Part shown: positions 21,832 through 33,830 of the stretch, in pieces
Layout: each line of letters opens with the position of its first letter
How positions within the stretch are numbered: the stretch's first letter is position 1
Assembly (NCBI GenBank): GCA_020055645.1
Contig: CM034549.1
Location: 7,564,001 to 7,628,000 of the forward strand
Source of the DNA: Tomocerus qinae
Taxonomy: Eukaryota; Arthropoda; Collembola; Entomobryomorpha; Tomoceridae
Reading direction: 5' to 3'
DNA length: 64,000 bases
Notes under the pieces: generated by a model
Databases searched by the model: none
What the model was told of the DNA's origin: nothing
What the model saw: the letters and a program-made list of their open reading frames with translations, nothing else
Position numbers and translations under genes: made by a program

Positions 21832-24791
21832 ATGACCTTGTTTCGATTTCTGTCACTCGTTTTATTTAGCCAAATGTGTTATTGTACTGGGACGATTATT
21901 CTAAGGCGATTGTTGTACTCTGATAGTGACAGTCTTAGTATTGAAGTTATATTCTTTTGCAAAACAGATAGCTGCACTAGTAATGGCTGCAATTCTGTAA
22001 AAGATTTTATAAAAGGTTGGATGCATTTATATTAAATTTAAATACTCTGAATCACACTAAACTTGCTTTGCAAGTTTTATTAATTGCATTGGCAAAACAT
22101 TTTTTATTTCCGTAATGTGAATTCCATTTGGTAATTCCAGTTTCCAGAGGCATTTACCAGATATATCTTTACTGTACCATAACGGAGCTATTGGAAAAAA
22201 TTGAACTTGTTAACAAAGATGTGCGGTCATGGCGGAAAGGAAAAACTGTGCTAATATTTTCTGGAAATAGCATCCTTGAATCATTAGATTTAGTCAAATT
22301 GGTAAGTAATCTCTAGATAATCGTCATACTTTATATTATAATGCGGAATTTGACCGAAATATATCTACATTTATAAATTTTTTAGACTATAAATAATTGG
22401 ATATTACATAACTTTATTTAATTATTTAATCTGAAGTCTCCAATGAATTTAATTTTGTAAATTTAAATTCATTTACGGAGATAAATTATACTTTGATGAT
22501 TTAAAATGTAGATAGCACTGGAATATCCTAACGCGTTTATTCGGAACAGCGGTTTATTATTCATCTTTCCAATAAAGAAAGACAATAGTGCTGGCGACGT
22601 TTGCGGTGTAATTGGCAATAATATATTATCTAGTTCAATTAAGAACATCACTCTTGCAAGTGATGTATATTTCGTTTCTGAAGACAACAATAATGAAATC
22701 ATTGATTTCTGGGAAATATATTCAATCAAAGATTTCCCATTTTGCCACAAACTTGAATATCCTACAAATACGAAAGAAAAGGATCTGCTAACAATAATTC
22801 AAGGAAAACTGTTAAGACGGAATAATTTCAAAAGAGTGGAGATCATTGGAGGGGCAGTTGTAAGTATTTTTTCCATTTCAATTTATTAAGGTACATTTAA
22901 TTACCTTTCGGTTTTTTAACATTTAATTTTAATGATATGACAGCAAGATGAAAAATTTGAGTATGCAGCTAAATTCGGGATTGGCAATATTACAACATTT
23001 AATAGCGGTGTAGAAGTCAGTATGTTTCGACTAATACGAGATTACCTTAATTTTTCGTAAGACTTTTGTGATTCGACCTTAAGATGCTTATGAAGGGCTT
23101 ATGAATTTTAACGAAGGACAAATTGTTATGTATTCTACTAACTATTCAGGGAAAAAGCAACTGTGACCGACACGAGCCGAGATGCTGTTATTGCTGGGAA
23201 GGTTGACATCTCTTTAACAGGATCAGTGGGAACTGCTGAGAGAACGAAAAGTGGAACAATTCTCCAGCCAACGCATACCTACTTCGGGTAGTTCTATTTC
23301 ACAATTAAAATAGTTATATCTATGTTCTCACAATGAAAAATTAAGGAGTGGCTTTATGAATGAGTTACTCAAATCATTTATCTTTTTTTCAGAATTAGAG
23401 CGTTCATCACAAAACCCTCTTTCAACACTTTCAGAGATATTTATGCATCTGCATTTCAGTATTCTGTATGGTTAGCTATGTTTTCAACCTGGGTGGCCAT
23501 CGTTGTTGCTCTCAATCTATTCGTTTTAATTAAAAAGAAAATGGAGGACTTGGATGAAAATGATGACGAAATCTTTAGGGATAGTATTTTGATTGCTGTT
23601 GCTTCAGGTACCCAACAGGTCTGGTCCTACCTTTTACGGGGGGAGGGGGTGCTAGGGTGAAAACACATTCCTCTAAGTAATTTTTATCAAAATACCAAAA
23701 ATCTAGTTTTGGTATTTATATTACTATAATAATAATATTAGCCATTTTTCACTACTTTCGACAAAATTGGCCGTAATGTTTTGTGGTTCTTACGAATATT
23801 ATGCAATAAACAAAATTTGACACCCTCCTGATCAATTTCCTGGATGTGTGCCTGCTCTCCAATCACAGACTTATAATTAGGTTCAAAATTATTTAACGAT
23901 TTTTTTATTTTGAAGGGTTGGTTCACTTCCCCCAGCAGTTTTTCTCTCAAACTGGTATCTATTTGTGCGTATATGTCCGGGATAGTGTGTTTTATAGCAT
24001 TCAGTGCAGCCATCGTATCAACTTTATCGGTGAAAAATGCCCCATTCAGTCGTTTGACGATATTTTGAAAGCCAACTACAAATTGTTCATTGAGACCGTT
24101 TTGCAGACCAGTTATGTAGTAAGCAATATTCTTTTCTGTTAATTTTTTTGATATTTTTCTTGCTACAATTTAGGTAACTGTATGTAATAACTGTGTGACT
24201 TTTTGGATTCTCAGCGTTTAGAAGAGAATATTGTAAACAGGACAAAAATAAAGGCTGTTGGTGATATCATTCCGGAAATAGAGCGTGGAGGTAGTGCTAT
24301 GATCTCTTGGCCTGATGTGTTTTACACATTCGTGAGAAAATCAGAGAAATATCAAGACAAGGACGTGTGCAACAAATTTCTAGATTTTTCTCCCTGTGAT
24401 CAAAACTCAATTGCCAAGATCAATGTTCATGAAGTCTAACTCTCCTTTTACAGAGTCCTTCAACTATGTGTACGTCCAACTTTGTTGTTTTTAATTATGT
24501 AACTGTAAATAATAGAGTGATGTAATTATTATATATATTTCTACATTGTATGTATTCAGTATAATCATAATGAAAGAACGGGGACTCAGCTTTCGTCCAA
24601 TTATCAGATACACGAGGGACTTTAAAGTGACCTGCGTTGATCTAAATGTAGTGAATTTTCAGGATTTGAGTCTAAATGATGTTTTTACATCTTTTGCCAT
24701 TTTATTCCTCGGCTATGTCACAAGCATCTTTATCCTACTTCTTGAAATGAAATGCTTTGTCTATAAAATGAAAAATGCCTACCTGGAATGA
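21832..24791 (+). pseudogene. Ionotropic receptor IR-A (IR75-like), complete exon set with two frame-shifting indels
   Basis: Exons 21832-22015 (signal peptide MTLFRFLSLVLFSQMCYC), 22141-22301, 22512-22859, 22944-23056, 23150-23287, 23393-23618, 23916-24118, 24215-24469 and 24560-24791. The layout is that of an ionotropic glutamate-receptor-like chemoreceptor: S1 lobe (exons 3-5), M1 (SVWLAMFSTWVAIVVALNLF), a GTQQ|GWFTSP pore-proximal segment, M3 (AYMSGIVCFIAFSAAIVSTL, replacing the SYTANLAAF motif of iGluRs), S2 (SPFTESFNYV) and M4 (FAILFLGYVTSIFILLLE). Such receptors gate cations in dendrites of chemosensory neurons. Compared with A' on the other strand, exon 7 lacks one C in the run at 24040-24043 and exon 8 has four extra bases near 24383-24394; each shifts frame. 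It is therefore a pseudogene, unless these are assembly errors. The exon 1 donor (GTTGGA) is weak. AATAAA lies at 24836. Confidence 0.82.
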
Positions 24792-24841
24792 AGTAGAACA
24801 ATATTTATATCACTTTTAGCAATAATATTTACAGCAATAAA

Positions 24842-25778
24842 TACATTTATTTGACAATTTTATGTTATTGTTGATCTTATTGCTAAATGATTTTGATGGG
24901 TTCATTTTCTTCAATTCTTTCTGATTGTGTGATTGTCTGTCAATAATTTTTAAACACGGATATAGTTAACGAGTTCATACCGGTAAAAAACAAGGTCAAT
25001 CATTTCACCTTTCATGACCTTCTATATTGTTACAAAAAAAATAACTGCAAAAATTTTACCTAGAAGTATCTAGTACACTGAATAACAAGACACTTTGCTA
25101 CATTCGCTTAAAATACGTACCGATATTGTAAACGAAGCTGTAATGTAAGTTATAATTCAGCAACACCAATATTAAAATATCATAAATATGGCTTATCTTT
25201 ATTTACCTTAGTTTTCATGTACCTACATAGTACGCGGTCTGCTTCACTCGAAAATGACCATTTTGTACTAAAATGTTAACATTTCTGAATTTCCATATAG
25301 TAAATATTATACCGTAATAAATTGTAGGCACGCATAACATGGATGGCATAATCGTGAAATATATAACTTAAATAAATATTTCGAAAGTAAATATTCCTAT
25401 CGATAACAAACAAATATTTCTCATCTCAGCATGCAAGCTTATCCTAACGTTTAAAATTCCACCTGTCTGTCAATTTCGTTTACATTATTTGCAATGTATT
25501 ATTCTCTCCAAGTCTCCACGGATGAGAATAAAATTGCAAGATAACATTCATGAGGGTAAAATAAATATTTCTTTTCCATAAAGCAAAAATAGTATTTTTT
25601 TCAATGATGATGAATGTGTAGATGAAGAATGGGTAACCTAAATCCGAAATGCATGTTTGTTGACTTTGTTCATATTTTGGCTACATGATGGATAGGAAAT
25701 ATACCATTTTACCCACCCACTCTATTAATTGTACACCTCAACCAAGTTCAATCCTATCAATTTTATATTCTAAAAGTA
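24842..25778 (+). other. Spacer between IR-A and IR-B
   Basis: AT-rich, no gene seen. The same spacer is present inverted at about 45990-46960, showing that the two receptor genes were duplicated as one block. Confidence 0.6.
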
Positions 25779-28109
25779 TGAAAATCGACAAATTTTTAAT
25801 AATTTTCATTTCCAATGCTTTCTCTTGCAAAGCTTTTCCTTTAGAAATATTACAATTAGATGAAAGTGCGAAGAACTTCGATCTTGTTTATTGTCCAGTC
25901 AGAAATTCTTACAATATCCATACTCCTTCGCATTTTGGTAAAGAAGAGCATTAATAATTCTCACCCTTTGTTTTGTATTAACGATTTAGTGATATTTGAA
26001 TTGTCCTATTTTATTTTAGTGTCTCATGGATTTTTCCAGGTCATTTATAGCATTGATAACCTTCTCAATAGCTACAATGATATACAGGATGCTAAAACTG
26101 GAAAAACTATCTTACTATTATCTGTAAATAATATTTCGGAAGTTATTATTATTATCCAAAAGGTACGGCTATCTATATTTTTGCATTTCAAGTAAGTATT
26201 TTTAAGTTATTAAAATTTTTTAAATAGATTTCGGAGAAATGTGCTGCATGTGGTCGAAGAAATAGTGGAATTATCATAGCAATTTTCTATCAGCTTAGTG
26301 AAGATATGGATAATATTACTACGAAGAATGATAGTTGCACTTTTCTAAGAAATCATTCTGTTCCATTGGCACATTTAATTGAGAACTTTTCAGTTTCCAG
26401 TGATGTTTATATTGTAGCAAAATACATTTCAAAAGACACAATTCACATTTGGGAGATTTTTTCCATAAAGAATCGATATTTTTGTAACAAAATCGAAAAT
26501 CAACGGAAGCAACTAAAAATTCAATCCTTAGTTGATCAAAAAGTGATGAGAAGAAGAAACTTTAATGGAGCATCAATTATTGCTATTGGAGTGGTATACC
26601 AAAAATGTCACTTATTTTATCTACAGAGGCCCGAAGGGCAGTAAAATTCAGTATTTTTGACATTATTATGATTATTTTTTGGAACATATGATTGCCCATA
26701 TTTTTGGCCTCTGATTATCAGCATTTTGTTATATTTTATTCGGTGTTGTAAATGAAACTACTACTTTCACTGTTACAGAACTACACCGATTATTACGACT
26801 ATGGTTTAAGTTTTGTTGAGAAAACAGTGAAAAATACTTCTACCGTTGAATTTGGCGATGGTTCAGAAGTTAATCTCATCCATTTTAATCGCGATTTCCT
26901 CAATTTCACGTACAACTAGTATAAACTACTAATTTTGTTGATGCATTTTATGGTTTTTAATTGGGGTCTTGTAAACTGGAATATAGTGAGGAGGTCATTG
27001 CGACGTCATCATGGGATGCTTACATTAATTCTATCAATGATAGAAGCGTGGATATTGGAGTATCTGGAATGTTCGTTTCGTCTTTTGTACAAGTTTCTGG
27101 CACATTTCTGCAGCCAACGTATTTTGTCGGGTAATTTTAATAAGCACTCAGTACTTTTTAATATAACAGGCTGACCATCCCTTCCTTTTGAAGGGAACAG
27201 GTTTAAATTTCCTCCAAATAATTTCCCCGCTTCAAAGACTAATTAATTCAATGCATCAATAAATGACATAATGAAACCTGAATCTGAAACGAAATTCAGA
27301 GTAATTATTTTCTTCTGTTGTTTGTATCAAAGATTTTTCACAAAACAGTTTTTTTAGGACAACCTTAAAAAATTATGTGGCATATTTTTTGGCGCAAAAA
27401 ATTATAATATTATATTCTGGTGGTATATTTTAAGCTTATTTTTGACAAATATAGTCTAAAAATTTAAGCGTTTTGCAAGATTATGTTATCTGATTTCTAA
27501 GAGTAATTTTAGCTTATTTTTCTACAAAATATAGTGTAGCCTAAATTTTTCGCGCGACTGGATATTGACCCCAAAATGAAATAGGTAGTTATTCAAGGTG
27601 GGGTTACCCCTTTTTGACTTGGAAAAATCTGGTCAGCCTAATAATATAAGGTTTAATAGGTTCAAATGTGCATAATTTTTAAATGAACTGAGAATGAGAT
27701 GATCTTATTTCAGGTTGAAAGTATATTTTGTACAACCATCTTCGAATTCCATTAGAGATATATATTCCACTCCTTTTTCTCGCCAAATATGGTTTACCAT
27801 ATTAGGAATCTGGGTGGCTGTTTTACTCGTTTTTAAAGGATCTCAAATTTTGAAATCTCGTATGGATGATTTAGAAGAGGAAGATATTTCAGTCACTAGA
27901 GATGCTTTTCTTTGGGCTATCGCTGCGTCTGTCCAACAGGTATATATTGTTTATTCCCTAGAATTTCATTTATATATATTAAATTGATTAACAAAGACCT
28001 TACCTTAAATATATACACTGGGTGAAATATAAGACCAAAAATACCGGAATGGTTCAATATAATTTTAAAAATTTTGAAACCAACAGGGCTGGCATAGTTC
28101 TCCAAGGAG
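25779..28109 (+). pseudogene. Ionotropic receptor IR-B (IR75-like), truncated in the M3 exon
   Basis: Exons 25779-25937, 26040-26162, 26228-26593, 26779-26909, 26987-27130, 27714-27939 and the first 23 bases of the M3 exon, 28087-28109, where a CAGGGCCGG-ended element begins. The exons correspond one-to-one with IR-A: signal peptide (MKIDKFLIIFISNAFSCKAF), an ectodomain with IHIWEIFSIKN (IR-A has IIDFWEIYSIKD), S1 (DRSVDIGVSGMF...GTFLQPTYF), M1 (IWFTILGIWVAVLLVF) and ASVQQ|GWHSSPR. M3, S2 and M4 are missing from this copy. One extra base near 25925-25930, relative to B', puts exon 1 out of frame with exon 2. Non-functional as read; the paralogue B' keeps the 3' exons. Confidence 0.82.
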
Positions 28110-28819
28110 CAGGGCCGGTAAGGTTTTCATGATGCCCGGGCAAATGCTATTTTGATGCCCCCTTTTACTAACTTTAATGTCATTTAGATTTTAAGAACAG
28201 AATTTTTTGCTGCACAAAATTATGTTAAAATAGGGTAGCAATAGAAAGCCAATTTTTAAGGTGACACAATACGTTTATGTTTAGACTGTTTGGGTTGAGA
28301 CTGTTTGGAAACAGTTTGGATTGACACGTAGAGTTGAGACGGTTTTGATTAAAACGGGTTGGATTGAGACGGATTTGATTATAACGGGTTGGATTGAGAC
28401 AGTTTTGATTAAAACGAATCGGATTGAGACAGGTTTGATTTAACACGGTTTGGGTTTTTTAACAAGGTTTGGATGGAAAAGGTTTGAAAGCGGTTTGGGT
28501 TGAGACGGTATTTTTGAGATATTTAGAAGTCGATTTCAGAGGGGGCAATGACTTCATATACTCACATGAATAATATTTTCGCGCGTAGCGCGAAAAATTT
28601 TGGCTTCTTTTTTCTAAAATCAATCAAAAATAGCCTAAAAATCTCCTAAAAATGCGCGAAGCGCGAATTTTTTTGGTATTTTGAGAAAAAATGTTACTTT
28701 TCCAAGGTTGTATTGAGGGGGGCATGCCAGCAAATTATTTTTTTCGGGCATTTTGCTGCCCCCAAGAGCTTGATGCCCGGTGCGGTCGCCCCTGTTGCCC
28801 CCCCAATTCCCCGGCCCTG
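28110..28819. mobile_element. CAGGG-ended hAT-like non-autonomous element, 710 bp
   Basis: Begins CAGGGCCGGTAAGG and ends CCCCGGCCCTG; both ends carry GATGCCCGGG/GATGCCCGGT-type subterminal motifs. The interior holds an imperfect minisatellite (28288-28505) and two CGCG-rich palindromes (TTCGCGCGTAGCGCGAA near 28578). No 8-bp duplication: the left flank is IR-B exon 7, the right flank a 40-bp satellite, so the insertion junction has been rearranged. Confidence 0.7.
28288..28505 (+). repeat. Imperfect minisatellite inside the hAT-like element
   Basis: About a dozen degenerate 18-20-bp units of the form TTGAGACGGATTTGATTAAAACGGG. The period is loose. Confidence 0.75.
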
Positions 28820-29345
28820 TGAATATCTGTTGATTTTCATAGTCAACATTAATCAATTTTGATTTTCTGTAGATTTTAATACTCATAATCAATCAAGATT
28901 GAATATCTGTTGATTTTCATAGTCAACATTAATCAATTTTTATTTTCTGTTGATTTTCATAGTCAACATTAATCAATTTTTATTTTCTGTTGATTTTCAT
29001 AGTCAACATTAATGAATTTTGATTTTCTGTTGAATTTCATAGTCAATATAAATCAATTTTGATTTTCTGTTGATTTTCATAGTCAACATTAATGAATTTT
29101 AATTTTCTGTTGATTTTCATAGTCAACATTATTCAATTTTGATTTTCTGTTGATTTTCATAGTCAATAATTATCAATTGGATTTCCGGTTGATTTTTATA
29201 GTCAACATTAATCAATTTTTATTTTCTGTTGATTTTCATAGTCAACATCAATTTAGATTTTTTGTTGATTTTCATAGTCAATAATTATCAATTTGATTTC
29301 CGGTTGATTTTCATAGTCAACATTAATCAATTTTGATTTTCGGTT
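28820..29345 (+). repeat. 40-bp tandem repeat array 1
   Basis: About a dozen units of period 40 around TGATTTTCATAGTCAACATT followed by AATCAATTTT(G/T)ATTTTCTGT. Units differ by point changes and small indels. A four-unit array of the same family, inverted, is at 55556-55712. Confidence 0.9.
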
Positions 29346-29380
29346 TTCATATATCCTTACAATATCAATTTCTGAATTTT

Positions 29381-29697
29381 TAATATGTCGTAGATATATA
29401 TATAAAGACTCAATTCTGAAAGTTTTGTAAAAATCCGTACTCTAGGTTTTGTGTTACGTGCGAGTACTTTTCGTCGACCAAAATGTGTACACGGTAATCT
29501 TTTAATCAGGCGAGCTTCTGTTACGGCTTGCTGTAGGTTTTAATATGTCGTAAATATATATAAAGACTCAATTCTGAAAGTTTTGTCAAAATCCGTACGC
29601 TCGGTTTTGTGTTACGTGCGAGTACTTTTCGTCTACCAAAATGTGTACACGATAACCTACACTCAGGCGAGCTTCTGTTATGGCTTGCTGTAGGTTT
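29381..29697 (+). repeat. 160-bp tandem direct duplication
   Basis: 29381-29540 and 29541-29697 are near-identical (TAATATGTCGTA(G/A)ATATATA .. GCTTGCTGTAGGTTT). Copies differ at scattered positions, including the C/T change that creates the ATG at 29680 in copy 2. Confidence 0.9.
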
Positions 29698-30083
29698 TTT
29701 TTACATTCTAGGACCTGTTGCAGTCAATCAGCTCAGAAAAAGAAGCAGGATTTGGAAATTAAAGAGAAAATCCTGACTACAATTGAGCGCAATGAGTTCA
29801 AGCAGGAGGTGCTTGAAGTTAAAATGGAGTTGCTTGATGAAAGAAAGCCAACGGACGGCAAAAAGTTAATTGCATTGAAACTGGGTAACTATATTAATAT
29901 TTAAGATCCATAAACCTTTACATTTATGTTCAAATATATGTATCAAATATATGAATTTATACCCTAATGTTCACTGCAGATTTAATCAAAATTCGGGCTG
30001 AAAATCAAAAATTGAAGGCAACTAATGCAGAGATGCAGAAAATGAAGAAAGATAAGCACTGCTGCAAACACAAAATAGTTTAA
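29680..30083 (+). CDS. Small lysine-rich coiled-coil protein, probably the 3' exons of a gene
   Basis: Exon 29680-29884 joins exon 29980-30083 (AACTGG|GTAACT to CTGCAG|AT, phase 1). The joined frame runs QKKKQDLEIKEKILTTIE ... KLDLIKIRAENQKLKATNAE and stops after HCCKHKIV. Heptad-like hydrophobic spacing and many K/E residues suggest a coiled coil. The ATG at 29680 lies in the second 160-bp repeat. An alternative is that TTTTTTTTACATTCTAG is an acceptor for an exon starting near 29713, making this the 3' end of a longer gene whose 5' part is lost or unseen. I do not recognise the family. Confidence 0.4.
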
Positions 30084-30595
30084 CACGAAGAAAATCTTAG
30101 ATATCATGTCTGTCCTTGACTTTACTCGTTTTGTACCAATGAAAACTATTTCGAAACTTAATTGCTGACTTTACGTTAGAGTTCTGAATATTATGCTTTT
30201 TATATGTATAACAACGAGTACATAATGCTTTTCTGGTAAAAATGAATATGAAATGTATATTTTCATTGCAAGGAAATTCTTAAGAAATATTGAGGATGAA
30301 AACTAATGTGTATCGTACATAACTGAAATATGTATTATCTATAACAATGTTGCATGTCTTAAAAGAACTTTATTGTTTGAATATTTTACTTTCGAAATTA
30401 TACCCGTACTATTTAACGTGTGACTTCGCCACGTATCTGTGCGAACTTGCTAAATATGAGTTATTTTCTGTTATGAACTACCATTGGCATATTATGAAAT
30501 GAAAATTTTTATTACTACATAGATCGGTCAATATTATTATAGAAATATAATATATGTTTATAATTACTCCAGAAGTAGACTTGAGCATTGCAGTG
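30084..30595. other. Unassigned AT-rich stretch
   Basis: Nothing recognised. Confidence 0.3.
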
Positions 30596-31273
30596 TCTAT
30601 GGATGGATTTCCTCTTGCATATAATGAGTATTGTGATTTGAAATTATTTGAATAGCTGGCCAATTTAATCATTTGGCATTCTACATACCGATCCCCATTG
30701 CAGGTTCCATTAAAAATAGAGATAAGAGGATTCCACCTGATCACAACCCTGGCCAGGGCTGCCCAACAGCATAGTGTTTTACTCTTCGACTGTGATGGAG
30801 TAATGAATGGTATTTAGAAATGAGAAATGAATTAATTGGCCAGCTATTCAAATAATTTCAAATCACAATACTCATTATGCAAGAGGAGGCACCGGAGCAT
30901 TTCAGACTTGATGTTAGAGAATGGTTTGATACCCACTTCTCTGACAGATACAGAAGGATTGCTAGGTGAGGACCGGTTTCATGCCCACCAAGATAACCGG
31001 ACACCATGTGATTTCGGTCTTTGAGGAATCGTCGAGGATAATTGCAACGACGCGAATGCATCGTTACGGAAATGGGAAATAATTCAGGAATATTATAAAA
31101 AAACAGGTCGGTCAGTGTTGAAGCGATTACGCCGGTGCCTGGAGATGGAGGGTCTTCAAACTAAAAAACGCATGCTCTTTCACATGGTGTGCATATCATT
31201 GTAATACACCTCCGATCGTCAGTTATAAAGGTCAAAGTTCATGTATGCATCATTTTGGGACACCCTGTACATT
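30596..31273 (+). pseudogene. Tc1/mariner (IS630-type) transposase remnant
   Basis: In one frame from about 30882 the sequence reads EEAPEHFRLDVREWFDTHFSDR and, past stop codons, GPVSCPPR.PD. This matches the 'hf.l.vr.wld..FpdRWIGRrGPi.WPpRSPDLTPlDFfLWG' block of IS630/Tc1/mariner-type transposases in arthropods, here with at least three in-frame stops. Further on, RRCLEMEG resembles the end of the same protein, and GGGACACCCTGTAC at 31258-31272 looks like its terminal repeat. At the left, 30596-30668 is repeated inverted at 30833-30892, so part of the element was rearranged or folded back. Clearly dead. Confidence 0.6.
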
Positions 31274-31830
31274 GTACAATTTACGTATACAATTGTACAA
31301 TATCGTATGCGAGTTTTTCAACATTCCATGTTTTTCTCCATCAAGGGATGTTAAACCCAATGGGAAATATCTTCCCTATACTCAATTTTAGCGGTGCCCG
31401 ATATGTCCAGAATATTATGTATATTTTCCGTGTTTTACATTTATAAGTAATATTTTAAATGCTGGTTTCAATTTAAGTAATAGTAACCCTGCTTCTTCTT
31501 TTCCTTCGACCCCTGGCCCTGAGTTTGGGATATAGTAAAAGGTGACCTCCAGTCAGGTCTAGGTTAGGTAATTAAAACATTGGTGCAATGTGATATTATT
31601 ATGTTTTCATCGGAAAGGTGAATGAATCATTTTCTGATTTCCGGGTAGCATTTCTCTGTGTCAATAACGACTGCACTTGGCAAAGTTCGCATTGGTGCAA
31701 TGCAAATACAATAAAATAAGTAGTAGGAGATAACGGAAACGTGGAACAAGGTTTAACTAAATATCGAGTGTGCAGTTTAGAGACTCTGAGAAAACTTGCA
31801 TTTTAAACGTAAACAAAAAACTTAATTAAA
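31274..31830. other. Unassigned stretch
   Basis: Nothing recognised. Confidence 0.3.
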
Positions 31831-32168
31831 ATGGAAAGCGTTACTAGATCTTGTCTATTTTGTGCCATTGAAATTGTCAAGAGCAGTATTTTCGGGAATC
31901 ACAACAAACTCACGAAAAACGAAAGTGTGGCCTTATGCAGAGCTCTTCGTTTGAAGAAAGCTACATTCTATACTCAATTTTTCACGAATCTTTATTTTGT
32001 GAAGAATGTAAAATATTTATTGAAAGATCTAGCGCCCAATTTATGCCAGCAGTAGAGAACAAGATATCTATAGGGTCCTGAGTTCTGAAGGAAATGCTGA
32101 AAATGATCAAGAGTCTGTTCCTGTGTTGGATGAAAACACAACTAACTCAAGAAAAATATTATTTAAAG
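31831..32168 (+). pseudogene. First-exon remnant of a ZAD-like zinc-finger gene
   Basis: Starts MESVTRSCLFCAIEIVKSSIF, continues NESVALCRALRL and, in another frame, HESLFCEECKIFIERSS. CxxC ... CxxC spacing with a short helical segment between the pairs is the ZAD (zinc-finger-associated domain) pattern found at the N-terminus of many arthropod C2H2 transcription factors. A further frame change leads to SEGNAENDQESVPVLDEN and a good donor (TTTAAAG|GTAAAA) at 32168. Two frameshifts within one exon and no C2H2 fingers downstream make this a pseudogene or dead duplicate. Confidence 0.5.
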
Positions 32169-33006
32169 GTAAAAAATGATAATTTCTGGCCTTTTATAGA
32201 AAATGCAAACAAAAATTTATTTATTTATTGCAAATAAGCAAGTAAGCATCATAGAGTTGAGTACAGTGTATTCAGTTTGCGATTATACTAAAAGTGTTAG
32301 TCTTTATTTTTCTATCACTGTAGTTCAAAGTTCAGTATTAAGGTGCACAACTATACAAACTGAACCAAAGCAATCCAAAATTATATAGATTCGCAAATCA
32401 CAATAAATAAAATTACTTCCAACTATGTTTCAACTATGTATGTATGTCTCTATGTAACTGTATTTTATGCCATGGACTTTGCGGCTTTTTGTTGCAATGT
32501 GCAAGAGCGAAGCGAGTACGCATAACAATAAGTCCATCACGGGTTAACAGTAAACACTTAATACGTTACTGTATTTCGAAATTAACTAATACACATGATT
32601 ATGCTGGATGCCTACCTTTCGAAATGTCACGCATGCTGGGTGCTACTACCTGTATATTATAATCGATCGTAGACTTGATAAAGCAATAAATTTACCTCTG
32701 ACCAAGGTGAGTGAAATTGTCATGGTAATAGGCTTCTGAATAAAGGTGAGGAAAATTTGAAATCCTGTGAAATAGGCCACGGGAACGGGGTCTTATGGGG
32801 CACGGGAACAGGAGAGGAATGAGGGGATGAGTGCCGGAGATATAAGCAAAATAAATGGGATTAAAACGCTTTAAACTTAGATCTGTAGAGTTTTGCACTG
32901 AGGAGGTGTGTAACTGAAATCATTGTGATCCAATTGTTCGACTATTTCTAACTAATAGCTAGCATAATCCCATGTTTAAGCTAAACTCATGACAGTTTCA
33001 ACGATA
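32169..33006. other. Unassigned stretch
   Basis: No gene seen. A GC-richer patch near 32780-32830 has no recognisable content. Confidence 0.3.
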
Positions 33007-33255
33007 ATGGGAAGGAGGTGTGCAGTGCAGGGTTGTAGTAATTCCGGAGCTCTCAAGATACTATTCACTTGATCCCGAAAGAGGACAAAAAGGTGGAAAC
33101 ACGAAAATCATAGATTGAATTCATTTCAGTTGATCAACCTAGCAGAAATTTAATTAACTATGGCATATGTAGTTTGCATTTCAGACATTGATTACAAACA
33201 GACCGGGAATAAAAAGAAGCTACACCAGTTTGTAGTTCCTACAATAAAGAGATAT
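33007..33255 (+). pseudogene. THAP-domain remnant
   Basis: Opens MGRRCAVQGCSNSGA and, in a shifted frame, reads IHLIPKEDKKVETRKS, VDQPSRNLINYGICSLHF and then KQTGNKKKLHQFVVPTIK. This is the C2CH zinc-binding order of a THAP domain (C..C ... C..H with a 'CSlHF' end). At least two frame changes and in-frame stops break it. THAP domains occur in P-type transposases and in host regulators; which this was cannot be told. Confidence 0.65.
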
Positions 33256-33830
33256 TGCGTAGACACCCGAGGTTGCAACATCTGTCGTTATACGGTTGCA
33301 TTTTGGCAGGCATATCAAGAGTTTTTGTGGTGATCTCCTCCATGTTTTATCTGACATTTCTAGCAATATTCACAAGAACAAAATAATTATGGCACGAATG
33401 AAACGTTGCGACAATGAAGAACGCGATCAATTGAAACTATTAAATTCTTCGAACAAGGCGCCCGTAAAGCCCATGGAACTAAAGTATACCATCCGCTAAT
33501 TCGCAACAAAGTCGCTCCCGATCTCGGCCAATCTCGGGTCCAGTTCCGGATCGCACAAGAAATCACACATTATCTGCTGACATGGAAAATGTAGAGTACA
33601 ATTGCGAGGAACAATGCTACATTAAAAATATCGGCAAGAAATCTCATCATAATAAAGGGTCGTTAAAATCCAAAAGTTGTCCGCAGGAAATTGACAAACA
33701 AAACAGTCGTCTGAACACCACGATGAAAAGTGAAAAACGGGAAGCTTTACTTTTACTCTCAACTCGTAGTCTTCCGAAACAAAAACAGCAAATCTCGAAT
33801 TATTTTGTTAACATGTTTTGACCGTTTTTA
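33256..33830 (+). other. Open pieces downstream of the THAP remnant
   Basis: Two short open stretches (33390-33499 and 33582-33821, the latter rich in K, Q and S and ending NYFVNMF). They could be later coding parts of the same dead gene. No domain recognised. Confidence 0.25.

Larger units (their letters stand above)
22386..28109 (+). repeat. Arm 1 of a large inverted segmental duplication (IR-A plus IR-B)
   Basis: Exons, introns and spacer from about 22386 to 28109 match the reverse complement of about 43677-54675 once the LTR element there is set aside. Left limit: similarity stops in intron 2 of IR-A (CTATAAATAATTGG). Right limit: the CAGGGCCGG element at 28110. Confidence 0.9.

Noticed and set aside
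23738-24013. Minus-strand reading frame overlapping the IR-A M3 exon
   Set aside because: Antisense shadow of the M3 exon and adjoining intron; the plus-strand receptor homology is clear.
28820-29345. CRISPR-like array (40-bp period)
   Set aside because: The whole 40 bp repeats with scattered changes; there is no repeat/spacer alternation. A simple satellite.
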